A stretch of 54,234 nucleotides of DNA from Candidatus Latescibacterota bacterium (GTDB taxonomy: Bacteria; Latescibacterota; UBA2968; UBA8231). The notes below the pieces were generated by a model. That model searched no databases. It saw only the letters and a list, made by a program, of their open reading frames with translations, and was not told where the DNA came from. The DNA lies in NCBI GenBank assembly GCA_022826515.1, contig JAJDUT010000118.1, positions 1-54,234 on the forward strand. The letters are read 5' to 3'. The first letter of the stretch is position 1, and each line of letters begins with the position of its first letter. Below are positions 7,481 to 14,966 of the stretch, piece after piece. Position numbers and translations under genes: made by a program.

Positions 7481-8938
7481 TCAACGGCCAGTGTAGAGTT
7501 TTGAAAAGTAGGGCCTAAAACCGGCTGGGCCGGGATACCCGTCCCAGTATTGAGGATTAGCAGGCAGTTCACCTTCGCCGCCGTTGCGGAGCCAAGTGAT
7601 TAAGCCGGGGTCTGTGCCGCGGCGTTCGAGTTCATCAATTGCCGCGGCGTGCATTGCAGTGACGACCTCTGGATGCGCCAGCTCAACGTAGTCCAACGAG
7701 CCAAGCCGCGCCAAGCGCGAGTGTTCTGGCTTCGCGGAGACTTCTAGGCTATAGGTTTTGTCAAAGGCAGTAAAGAGGACGAAGTGCGGATGCTGTCCGG
7801 CTTGATTCCAGCGTTCGAGGCTCCCACCTGCCAATGCGAGCTGCCGTTGGCCGGCTGCACCGCGCCGAGCGGGGGTTAAAATATCATAGCCTTCAATGCC
7901 TGCCGGTTCCGTTTCGCCGAGGATTGCGAGGATGGTGGAGAAGAAGTCTTGCGGTTGCACAATAACATCGCTCCGTCCGGTATCGCCATCCGGCATGCGG
8001 ATGAAGAGCGGGACGTGCGCTTCGGCCTCGCGCACTGGTTGCCCTTTGCCAAAAGTGCCGCGCTCACCGACGTTGGTGCCGTGGTCGCCGGTTAAGATGA
8101 CTGCCGTGTTCCGGTCGAGCCCGGTGGATTCGAGCGCGTCCAAGAATTGCCCAAAACAGTGGTCCATCCAGGTTAATTTCGCCGGGTATTGCGCTTTGAT
8201 GTGTTCCTTGGCCTCGTCGGGGAGGTCCTTGTTGTTCCGCCCGCCGAAGAGGCTGCGCGGGTCAACGCGCCCATCGTAGTCCGGCCGCGCGTCGTACTTT
8301 TTCATAAACTCGAGCGGTGCATCCCACGGTTCGTGGGGGTCGAAACAATCCACCCAGAGGAAGAAATTCTCGCGCTGCGCATTGTCTTGGAGGAATTGGG
8401 CCGCACTCCTGAACAACTTTGCGCAGTTCCAATCCTCTGGTTTTTTGCGGTTGCGGTTTGCCCGGGCGTAAGTCTGGAGGAGCCCGCTTCTCGCGGCGTT
8501 TTCTCCGAGGCAGGCAAACATCGGTTGGTGGCACCAGTTGTCCGGCCAGGCCGCGGAATCGTCGATCCAGTCGCGATCAACTTCGGCCCCACGGATGAAC
8601 GTCCACGCGTGAAACGGCCAATCGAAGTTGTGTCCGCCGTTGACGAGATGTGGGGTATCGTGGATCAGTTGCGTGGCATAGCCGCGTTCGGCCAGCGTCG
8701 AGGGGAGGGTCTGTCGTTCGTGTCGCAGCGGCTGCCACGGATGGAAGGGGCGTCCGTACTGACCGGTTATGACATCAGTCCGGTACGGGATCGTTGGGAA
8801 GCTAGCGCAGAAGGCGCGGTCAAATGCCCATGCTTTCGCTGCAAAGCGGTCGATATTCGGCGTTTCGATATAGGTATTGCCGTTTGCGCCGATATAATCG
8901 TAGCGGAGGGTGTCAATCACAATGAGCGCGATATTCAT
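7481..8938 (-). CDS. Sulfatase-like hydrolase (alkaline phosphatase superfamily) with Thr at the nucleophile position
   Basis: 485 residues, no signal peptide. Metal-site motifs IVIDTLRYD (D9) and ILTGDHGTNVGERGTFGKG are clear. The CxPxR motif, whose Cys/Ser becomes formylglycine in true sulfatases, reads T49-I-P-Y-R53, so the nucleophile would be Thr, as in phosphodiesterase and phosphomutase branches of the superfamily. The enzyme may therefore be a phosphodiesterase/phosphonate hydrolase or use Thr directly. GGAG lies upstream of the start. It lies between the Ldh-type and Gfo/Idh genes in one operon, stopping 14 bp before the next start. Confidence 0.88.
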   Translation of the reverse strand: MNIALIVIDTLRYDYIGANGNTYIETPNIDRFAAKAWAFDRAFCASFPTIPYRTDVITGQYGRPFHPWQPLRHERQTLPSTLAERGYATQLIHDTPHLVNGGHNFDWPFHAWTFIRGAEVDRDWIDDSAAWPDNWCHQPMFACLGENAARSGLLQTYARANRNRKKPEDWNCAKLFRSAAQFLQDNAQRENFFLWVDCFDPHEPWDAPLEFMKKYDARPDYDGRVDPRSLFGGRNNKDLPDEAKEHIKAQYPAKLTWMDHCFGQFLDALESTGLDRNTAVILTGDHGTNVGERGTFGKGQPVREAEAHVPLFIRMPDGDTGRSDVIVQPQDFFSTILAILGETEPAGIEGYDILTPARRGAAGQRQLALAGGSLERWNQAGQHPHFVLFTAFDKTYSLEVSAKPEHSRLARLGSLDYVELAHPEVVTAMHAAAIDELERRGTDPGLITWLRNGGEGELPANPQYWDGYPGPAGFRPYFSKLYTGR

Positions 8939-8998
8939 TTTTTAAGCTCCGTTTCGCGTCAATGGTTTCTGGGTCGAGTGTTACGGTATGCGCTAGGG

Positions 8999-9976
8999 CT
9001 ACCACGGAGTGGCGATAGAGAATTCCCTCGCTACTTCCTCAAGCCCCTCGACTGCTTGCGCTGAAATCGGCACGCCATCCCGGTGGTACTCGGTCTCCCG
9101 CTCTAGCTCCTTGCCGCCGGGCAGGAAGGACTCGTCGAAACTGGGCAGTGGTTTCATGCGACTGGCTTCGTCCATCAGGTGATCCATGTCGGCCTTGAAG
9201 GCGTCGAGATCGGAAAAGCAGTTTACGTCGAGGGCGAGGAAGAAGCCCGACTGATCGGCACCTGTGAACTCGATGTTGCCCCGCGAAAACTCCGTCAGCA
9301 TCTGGCCTCCCAAAGTACCCGATAGGATATTGCCCACGTGCGAAATGCCGATGGCCTTGATGAAAACCGGCGGGTATTTCAGGAAGGTTTCGTCGTCAAT
9401 CGCGTAGTGGCTGGCGAAGTCGAGCAGGAAGGTCGGTTTGCCTTCTCCGGACGGCATGCCGAAGGCCAAGGGCGGGCTGCCTTGGATGGAGCCCCGGATC
9501 GTCGAATCGCGATTGTAGTGGTCGGAGGCATTGCGACCGGAGGTGGAGATGCCGATTAGGTCTGTGCGCATGGCCATGCGCACGTAGTTGCCGGTGCTGC
9601 CAAGATGACCGTGGTAGGTGGAGGTGGCTGCGCCGATCCCAAATTCTTGGGCCTTGGCGATGGCCATTTCCATGCCCTTGGTGGCGACGAGGTAGCCCAA
9701 GCCACCGTCGCCGGAGAGTGCGGCGGTGGTCGGGCCTTCCTTGAGCACGCGGATTTGTGGGTTCGGGTTGATGGTGCCGTCTTGGAATGAGCGGACATAG
9801 CGATTGACTTGGAGGGTGCCGTGGCTGACGACGCCACGCAGGTCACATTCGACCAGTTTACTGGCGATGAGCCGAGCGTGACCTGCCGGTAGCGGCACGG
9901 CCTTGAAAATCTCGACGACTAATGCCTCAAGGTCGGTGACGGCGACGCGGAGGCCGCCGGTCGGGGGGACGTTCAT
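8999..9976 (-). CDS. Ldh-family NAD(P)-dependent dehydrogenase (malate/L-lactate/ureidoglycolate type)
   Basis: 325 residues, close to the usual 330-350 of this family, which has a fold distinct from classical LDH and oxidises 2-hydroxy acids. The signature segments are CDLRGVVSHG near the N-terminus, GGLGYLVATKGMEMAIAKA, and STYHGHLGSTGNYVRMA with the catalytic His region. The start is ATG 9976 (MNVPPTGG) behind AAAGGAGATTTGT, preferred over a longer frame to 10012. First gene of the minus-strand operon with the sulfatase-like and Gfo/Idh enzymes. Its last codons are duplicated as a remnant at 6329-6400. Confidence 0.9.
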   Translation of the reverse strand: MNVPPTGGLRVAVTDLEALVVEIFKAVPLPAGHARLIASKLVECDLRGVVSHGTLQVNRYVRSFQDGTINPNPQIRVLKEGPTTAALSGDGGLGYLVATKGMEMAIAKAQEFGIGAATSTYHGHLGSTGNYVRMAMRTDLIGISTSGRNASDHYNRDSTIRGSIQGSPPLAFGMPSGEGKPTFLLDFASHYAIDDETFLKYPPVFIKAIGISHVGNILSGTLGGQMLTEFSRGNIEFTGADQSGFFLALDVNCFSDLDAFKADMDHLMDEASRMKPLPSFDESFLPGGKELERETEYHRDGVPISAQAVEGLEEVAREFSIATPW

Positions 9977-10211
9977 ACAAATCTCCTTTGAAGACCGTCT
10001 GCTTGCAGCCACAATACTATGGCCGGACTGCTAGCTGTGGAAAGAAAAAGGTGTGGATTGAGAGACGGGCTGGCTCCGCAACGCACGAGGCGTTTTTCGG
10101 TCCCGGATAAGGCACCGAAGAACCGTTCTATGATCTTAGTGGACGATTCGCCCGATTCATTGTTCAAAATCGGGGCGAGATAATACCGATCGATGTACGG
10201 AATATCGCAGC

Positions 10212-10433
10212 TCAGGAAGCGGCACTGGTTTTCTCTTCCATCAAGGCGATGAGTTGACGCACGACGGGGGCCAGTTCGAGAGGCACCTGCATCACAGTAT
10301 AGCCCTGTTCAAAGGCGGCCTCATCTTCAGCGACGGCGTCTTCTTCGCTCTGGTTTTCGTAGTGTTTAATGACCCTCTGGACGCGCTCTTGATTCCATCC
10401 TTCGGGGTATTTATTTCTATCTATTTTATTCAT
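10212..10433 (-). CDS. Putative antitoxin of a small two-gene module
   Basis: 73 residues: NKYPEGWNQERVQRVIKHYENQSEEDAVAEDEAAFEQ followed by a hydrophobic helix (VPLELAPVVRQLIALMEE). I recognise this as the small acidic partner that commonly accompanies the BrnT/DUF4258-like protein seen upstream at 10525. The acidic character and size fit an antitoxin. It lies 91 bp downstream of the presumed toxin on the same strand. Toxin-antitoxin function is inference from pairing. Confidence 0.65.
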   Translation of the reverse strand: MNKIDRNKYPEGWNQERVQRVIKHYENQSEEDAVAEDEAAFEQGYTVMQVPLELAPVVRQLIALMEEKTSAAS

Positions 10434-10524
10434 ATAACTTTCTCCAGGAGACTGTCGCCTTTTAGGCGAGGGTGATACGTTGCATGAGATGTTGCCCTTC
10501 CTTGTTTAGGGCAGAGTCGGCACC

Positions 10525-10809
10525 TTATCCTCTCCTGCGTTGGCGGCGGCGAAGACTCCTCAATTCATTACCGCGTACATCAAAAGCGGTAATAATGAAG
10601 AAGCTACCGGGAGGATAATCATCGGGCTTGTAGATAACGCGCAGATACCGACCGCCACGCGTCTGCCCCAGAGCTAAACGAGCACCGTCGCGACCGGGGC
10701 GATGTTCCAGCGCATTGAGCATCACGTCTTCCACTTCATTCTCGTCAACATCGTGTTTGTAAATGTGGGGCTGCTCAGTATCTGGATCAATATAGAATCG
10801 AAAATTCAT
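10525..10809 (-). CDS. Putative BrnT/DUF4258-like toxin
   Basis: 94 residues with FYIDPDTEQPHIYKHDVDENEVEDVM, ALGQTRGGRYLRVIY and FIITAFDVRGNELRSLRRRQRRR: the layout of small RelE/BrnT-fold ribonucleases (His in the N-terminal helix region, Arg-rich beta core, very basic tail). It precedes the acidic 73-residue protein at 10212. This toxin-first order and acidic partner are typical of such modules. Exact family name uncertain; no activity can be proven here. Confidence 0.65.
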   Translation of the reverse strand: MNFRFYIDPDTEQPHIYKHDVDENEVEDVMLNALEHRPGRDGARLALGQTRGGRYLRVIYKPDDYPPGSFFIITAFDVRGNELRSLRRRQRRRG

Positions 10810-10953
10810 TTTTAAGTTCCATTAAGAAATCTTCTCAACTGACGTTGTGCCTCGCCCTGCTCGTGCGCTAGGCACTGTCTTGCGTCCTTGGAATCCTCGG
10901 GTACATTGAAAACCTCTGCAACCCATCCCAATCGTCTCCGCGGAAGGTTCCTT

Positions 10954-12429
10954 ATGAAACGCATTCTGCTGGCCAAATTCAACCACGAAGTCGGCAGCTT
11001 TAACCCCCAGCGTACCTATTACGACGACTTCACGATCCACCGGGGGCCAGACCTGCTAGAAGCTACCCGCTCGTCCAATTCCACGCTGGCGGGCAATATC
11101 GACATTCTCGAGGCCCGTCCCGACATCGAACTGGTTCCCACGTACGGGGCTTGGTGCAATACCACCGGCGGCTTAGTCGCCGGTCCCGATATGGAGCGCC
11201 TCATCGGCGAATTGTTGGCCGCTGTCGAGGCTCACGCTCCAGTTGATGCGGTCTGTCTGTCGCTGCACGGGGCCATGGCCGGTGAAACCGAAATCGATCC
11301 CGAGGGCCGCGTCGCGTCTGGCATCCGGCAGATCGTCGGGGACGTGCCCATTGTCGCGGCCATGGACCTGCACGCAGTTATTTCGCAACGGCTGGTTGAT
11401 GCGGCCGATGCCTTGGTTTTTCTCCACACCTATCCGCACACGGATATGCGCGACACTGGCCAGCGCGCGGCTCGCCTGCTGTTGCGCCAATTGGACGGGG
11501 ACGTCAAGCCCACCACCGCCCGCGTGTCTATTCCGCTATTGGCCCGCGGCGACGAACTCATCACCGCCAGCGGCCGCTTTGGCGAAGCCATCCGCCGCTG
11601 CCGTGAAATTGAGGCGTCTTTAGGCGGTCTGGCTGCGGGCGTCATCATTGGCAATCCCTTTACCGACGTGCCCGATTTGCAGTCCAATGCAATCGTCACC
11701 ACCGACGACGATCCAGCTCAAGCCGAGGAATTGGCGCTGGAATTGGCCCGCTTTATGTGGGAAAATCGACCCCACTGGATTCCCAAACTCACCCGGCTCG
11801 AACAAGCCGTGCGTCTGGCCGAAGAGACCGAGGGACTCACGGTATTCTCGGACGCTGCGGATTCCACGGCCTCGGGTGCCAGTGGCGATAGCAACGCCAT
11901 TCTCAAGGGGCTGCTCCAATACAACTACAGCAAGCGCGCCCTCATTCCCATAGTGGATGCACCTGCGGTGGAAGCTGCTTATCGGACTGGAGTAGGGGGA
12001 CAGTTCACTTGGCCCTTGGGCGGCACCCTCGATTCAGATCGCTTTGCGCCGGTGGAATTGCCCTTGTACGTCAAAAGCCTGTCCGACGGGGCCTTCACCA
12101 CTGAATTTGGGTATGTAGTGCCGCCTAGTCGCACTGCTATTTTGACCAGTGGCAATCTTACATTGCTAGTGACCCAAGAAGCCGCCCCCATCGTCGGCCG
12201 CAAGGTATATCAGAGCCAAGGGCACGATCCGGCTGACTACGACTTGGTCGTGTGTAAATCGCCCAATGGCTTCCGCACCCACTACGAGGCCATCGCCGCC
12301 CGCATTGTGGCTGTCGATGTGCCTGGGTCCACTAGCGCCAACCTCAAAACCTTGCCCTACCAGCACTGTGTGCGCCCCATTTTTCCGCTAGACGATGGGG
12401 TGGTGCCGCCTTTTGCTGAAGGCGACTGA
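10954..12429 (+). CDS. M81 family metallopeptidase (MlrC-like)
   Basis: 491 residues, the normal size for MlrC (microcystinase C)/DUF1485 proteins. N-terminal FNHEVGSFNP is typical. Zinc ligands are D138 and H140 in AMDLH, and H162 in HTYPHTDM. The C-terminal half matches the MlrC C-terminal domain (SDAADSTASGASGDS). Family members hydrolyse small or linearised peptides; in non-cyanotoxin contexts the substrate is unknown. The start is ATG 10954 after GGAAGG; a longer frame from 10888 lacks support. Its stop is directly followed by the methyltransferase ATG, so the two are translationally coupled. Confidence 0.93.
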   Translation: MKRILLAKFNHEVGSFNPQRTYYDDFTIHRGPDLLEATRSSNSTLAGNIDILEARPDIELVPTYGAWCNTTGGLVAGPDMERLIGELLAAVEAHAPVDAVCLSLHGAMAGETEIDPEGRVASGIRQIVGDVPIVAAMDLHAVISQRLVDAADALVFLHTYPHTDMRDTGQRAARLLLRQLDGDVKPTTARVSIPLLARGDELITASGRFGEAIRRCREIEASLGGLAAGVIIGNPFTDVPDLQSNAIVTTDDDPAQAEELALELARFMWENRPHWIPKLTRLEQAVRLAEETEGLTVFSDAADSTASGASGDSNAILKGLLQYNYSKRALIPIVDAPAVEAAYRTGVGGQFTWPLGGTLDSDRFAPVELPLYVKSLSDGAFTTEFGYVVPPSRTAILTSGNLTLLVTQEAAPIVGRKVYQSQGHDPADYDLVVCKSPNGFRTHYEAIAARIVAVDVPGSTSANLKTLPYQHCVRPIFPLDDGVVPPFAEGD

Positions 12430-13047
12430 ATGCACATCGAGGATCTCTTTACGTCGGCGCAACAGGCTCTTGTCGCCGACCTGCACAGACGCGATCAGGA
12501 GGAGCGTCAAGCCGGTTCCGCGGACCCGTTGCGTCTCAGGGCCGTTAGCCCTCAAGTGGCTCACCTCCTCTGTCTGACTGCGATTCACCAACAGGCTAAG
12601 ACCTTGGTCGAATTCGGCACATCGCACGGCTATTCTACTCTGCACCTAGCCGCTGCGGCCCAGCGCACTGGGGGCCGCGTCTTTAGTTTGGATCGAGTGC
12701 CAGAGAAAACGGCGGCGGCGCGGGCCAATTTGCGCCAAGCTGGTTTGGACCACTTGGTGGAATGCTACACCGGGGAGGGGACCGACTTTATCGCGGCCCT
12801 CCCCGAGCGCGTGGACTTTGTCTTTGTAGATTTTGGCCTGCCCGCATTTGCGCCCATGTTCACCATGCTGGAAAGCCGTCTGGTGCGCGGGGCGTTCCTT
12901 TTTGTCGATGGCTGGTCTAAAGTCGAACAATGGGACCAGAATCCGGATTGGGCCGCCTTTAGAAGCCGCTTAGACGAGACGGCTGATTGGCTGACCTATA
13001 TCCTGCCGCTGGAAAAGTCGCACCTGATTGCCGTTAAGCTGTCCTGA
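12430..13047 (+). CDS. Class I SAM-dependent (O-)methyltransferase
   Basis: 205 residues. SAM-binding motif I is LVEFGTSHGYSTLHLA, motif II FSLDRVPEKTAAARANL, then VDFVFVDFG and FLFVDGWSKVEQW, an arrangement like the catechol/caffeoyl-CoA O-methyltransferase family (methyltransferase 3/24). The ATG follows the M81 peptidase TGA with no gap, so it is coupled to it, implying both act on one compound or peptide. Substrate unknown. No signal peptide; cytoplasmic. Confidence 0.85.
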   Translation: MHIEDLFTSAQQALVADLHRRDQEERQAGSADPLRLRAVSPQVAHLLCLTAIHQQAKTLVEFGTSHGYSTLHLAAAAQRTGGRVFSLDRVPEKTAAARANLRQAGLDHLVECYTGEGTDFIAALPERVDFVFVDFGLPAFAPMFTMLESRLVRGAFLFVDGWSKVEQWDQNPDWAAFRSRLDETADWLTYILPLEKSHLIAVKLS

Positions 13048-13188
13048 GCACCGGAGCGTTTGACGAGTGTCAGGGTATCCGTCATTTTTACGATACATTT
13101 AATGGAATCAACGACATGTACCCTCGAAGACTGAAGTTGCCCGAGAAGAGCTTTTTCTTGATAGCTGATTGACCAAGGGACGACGATT

Positions 13189-13875
13189 ATGACCGAGACG
13201 ATCACGACGGCGACTTCGCAGGCTGCGCTCGACGCGCTGCTGTGCGATCTCCTGCCGCGTCAGGGCTGCTGGAGCGACGAGGAATACCTGTGGCTGACAG
13301 ACCACACCAATCGCCTGATTGAATTCACCGACGGCCACATCGAAGAGTTGCCCATGCCGACCGATACCCACCAAGCGATCCTTGCATTTTTATATGACTT
13401 GTTCTGCGACTATATCCGGCCGCGGGGTGTCGTGAGGTTCGCGTCCCTGCGGCTGTGCATCCGCGAAGGCAAATTCCGCGAGCCGGACCTGCTGCTGCTG
13501 CGCGACCGCTCGGACCCTCGTCGCCAAGATCGCTTCTGGCTGGGCGCGGATCTGGTCGTCGAAGTAGTTAGCGCGGACTGTCCGCAGCGGGATTTGGTCG
13601 CCAAGCGCACCGACTACGCGGAAGCCGGCATTCCTGAGTACTGGATCGCCGATCCCCGCAACGCGACGATCCGGGTGCTCGCGCTCGAAAGCGAGACGTA
13701 TGTCGAACACGGAGTGTTTGCTCGCGGCGATGCAGCTACCTCGCGGTTGCTCGATGGCCTTAGTATGGATGTGGGTGCGGTGTTCGACATCTATATCAGA
13801 GATGGTTTGCTCGGCGGTCTGGCTGAGTCTGTCATCGTCTTCTATGTACCACAAGAAACTATGGGTATCAAGTAA
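13189..13875 (+). CDS. Uma2 family (DUF820) PD-(D/E)XK nuclease-like protein with foreign C-terminus
   Basis: 228 residues. Family landmarks: YLWLTDHTNRLIEFTDGHIEELP, EPDLLLLRDR (Asp), VVEVVS (Glu of the nuclease core), KRTDYAEAGIPEYWIADP. Uma2 proteins normally end near residue 200-210; here the last 20 or so residues (from about residue 205) are read from the opposite strand of a truncated vapC stub (13795-13887). The real C-terminus has thus been replaced by recombination. Possibly still functional, since the core is intact. Such genes are abundant, often mobile, and poorly understood. Confidence 0.88.
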   Translation: MTETITTATSQAALDALLCDLLPRQGCWSDEEYLWLTDHTNRLIEFTDGHIEELPMPTDTHQAILAFLYDLFCDYIRPRGVVRFASLRLCIREGKFREPDLLLLRDRSDPRRQDRFWLGADLVVEVVSADCPQRDLVAKRTDYAEAGIPEYWIADPRNATIRVLALESETYVEHGVFARGDAATSRLLDGLSMDVGAVFDIYIRDGLLGGLAESVIVFYVPQETMGIK

Positions 13876-13887
13876 AAGGCGCATCAC
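13795..13887 (-). pseudogene. 5' stub of a VapC-type PIN-domain toxin gene
   Basis: The minus-strand frame starting at 13887 reads MMRLLLDTHSFLWYIEDDD, then RLSQTAEQTISD, the first 31 residues of a VapC/PIN toxin including the catalytic Asp (D7), and overlaps the phd-type antitoxin stop by 4 bp as in intact pairs. After residue 31 the frame only mirrors the antisense of the Uma2 gene. The rest of the toxin is gone. Confidence 0.8.
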
Positions 13888-14117
13888 ATATATTCCCGGA
13901 AATCTTCGAGCGGTTCGCCGAAATCATCGCTTAGCTGAATAAGCCCTTTGGCACTTCCAGGTCGGCGTCGCTGCGTTAGAACTGTACACCGCTCGACAGC
14001 CACAAATTTGACCACGGGTTGATTGCGCTCAGTAATAGTGACATCCTCACCACGTCTGGCTCGCTCAACGAGTTCAGGTAGCCGTTGCTGTGCTTGATCC
14101 AATTCAAAATAATTCAT
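13884..14117 (-). CDS. Phd/YefM family antitoxin
   Basis: 77 residues: MNYFELDQAQQRLPELVERARRGEDVTITERNQPVVKFVAV is the classical N-terminal DNA-binding fold of Phd/YefM antitoxins, followed by a toxin-binding tail ending in FGEPLEDFREYM. GGAGG lies upstream of the start. Its cognate VapC toxin survives only as a 31-codon stub that overlaps this gene, so it is an orphan antitoxin; it could still autoregulate or counter a toxin elsewhere. Confidence 0.88.
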   Translation of the reverse strand: MNYFELDQAQQRLPELVERARRGEDVTITERNQPVVKFVAVERCTVLTQRRRPGSAKGLIQLSDDFGEPLEDFREYM

Positions 14118-14204
14118 TTTGACCTCCTTCTTATCGGAATACGCTAAGGAAAAGTCTCAATAGTGCGCAACATCACGACTTAAAAGTCACTGAACATGGT
14201 CGCG

Positions 14205-14842
14205 TCAAAACGCGTCGTACAGGTCGTCTAGATCGCCTTTTAGCTCTGGGTTGATTACGACGCCATCTGGACCGATCCAGACGTACGAGGGCCACCCGCC
14301 TATGTGGTATATCTCCGTTGATTTAGTCTCGTTTTCGACTTCTATTATCTGGGGCCATTCGATCCCATGATCCTCAACATAGTGAAGCACCGCCTCGCGG
14401 CTATCATCGTCGCTAATGCCGATGATTTCGAGGCCGTGTGCCTGCTTCGCACGGTATATATCCACTAGCTTTTTTGGCGTATCCTTTATGCACAGCCCGC
14501 AGTTCGTGAACCAGAAGTTGAGCAGTACGTGGCGTCCCCTAAAGTCAGCGAGGCGGAGCGTATCGCCGTGAACGTCCACAACCGTAAATTCGGGCGCGGG
14601 TTCGCCTTTCGTTATCTCGCGCTTGGGGGCAACTTCCACGGTCGAATACTTGTCCTTCGAACTTAGGATTGTCGGGGCTTTTTCTGCTTGAGTACTGCTT
14701 GAATTTGAACACCTCGACGGGTACGGTTTTCTCTTTTACTTCCTCGCCATCGGTATATTCAAAGTGGACTTCCGACCCTACGCGAATCCCATAGCGAAGC
14801 TTTCTGTTTTGAACTACCGCCGTTAGGCTTCTGTTTGATCAT
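14205..14842 (-). pseudogene. Thioredoxin-like (TlpA/AhpC-type) gene, apparently broken by two frameshifts
   Basis: The intact part (GTG 14639 to 14205, 144 residues) has the TlpA/peroxiredoxin-like fold: KGEPAPEFTVVDVHGDTLRLADFRG, LLNFWFTNCGLC with a CxxC redox motif, and IGGWPSYVWIGPDG with the cis-Pro region. Upstream, reading frames switch: a good start with GGAGG at 14842 (MIKQKPNGGSSKQK) leads, after a shift near 14800, into KLRYGIRVGSEVHFEYTDGEE and VPVEVFKFKQYSS, and after a second shift near 14645 into the thioredoxin domain. Either a decaying gene or sequencing errors; the C-terminal piece could still be expressed from the GTG. Confidence 0.6.
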
Positions 14843-14966
14843 TTTGCGCCTCCTCTGGAGTTAGGAAAAATTCCACATCGTTTAAGATGGACTAGCATCC
14901 CATCGCGACTTTGCAGGGCTAGCAAGTCGTCGTTGACAAAAGGGATCGCCGGAACTCTACCCGGCG

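Noticed and set aside
6324..7496. 390-codon plus-strand frame opposite the Gfo/Idh gene
   Set aside because: Antisense to a gene with intact GxGxxG and EKP motifs; translation resembles nothing and only includes the Ldh remnant by chance.
8189..9064. 291-codon plus-strand frame opposite the sulfatase-like gene
   Set aside because: Shadow of the sulfatase coding strand, no Shine-Dalgarno or domain.
10094..10117. Possible terminator after the 10212 gene
   Set aside because: The stem has a mismatch and there is no T-tract on the correct strand.
9973..10167. 64-codon minus-strand frame upstream of the Ldh gene
   Set aside because: No ribosome-binding site, no recognisable family, and it overlaps the better supported Ldh start region.
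13390..13887. 165-codon minus-strand gene
   Set aside because: Only its first 31 codons are VapC-like; the rest is antisense to Uma2, so it is a toxin stub and not a full gene.
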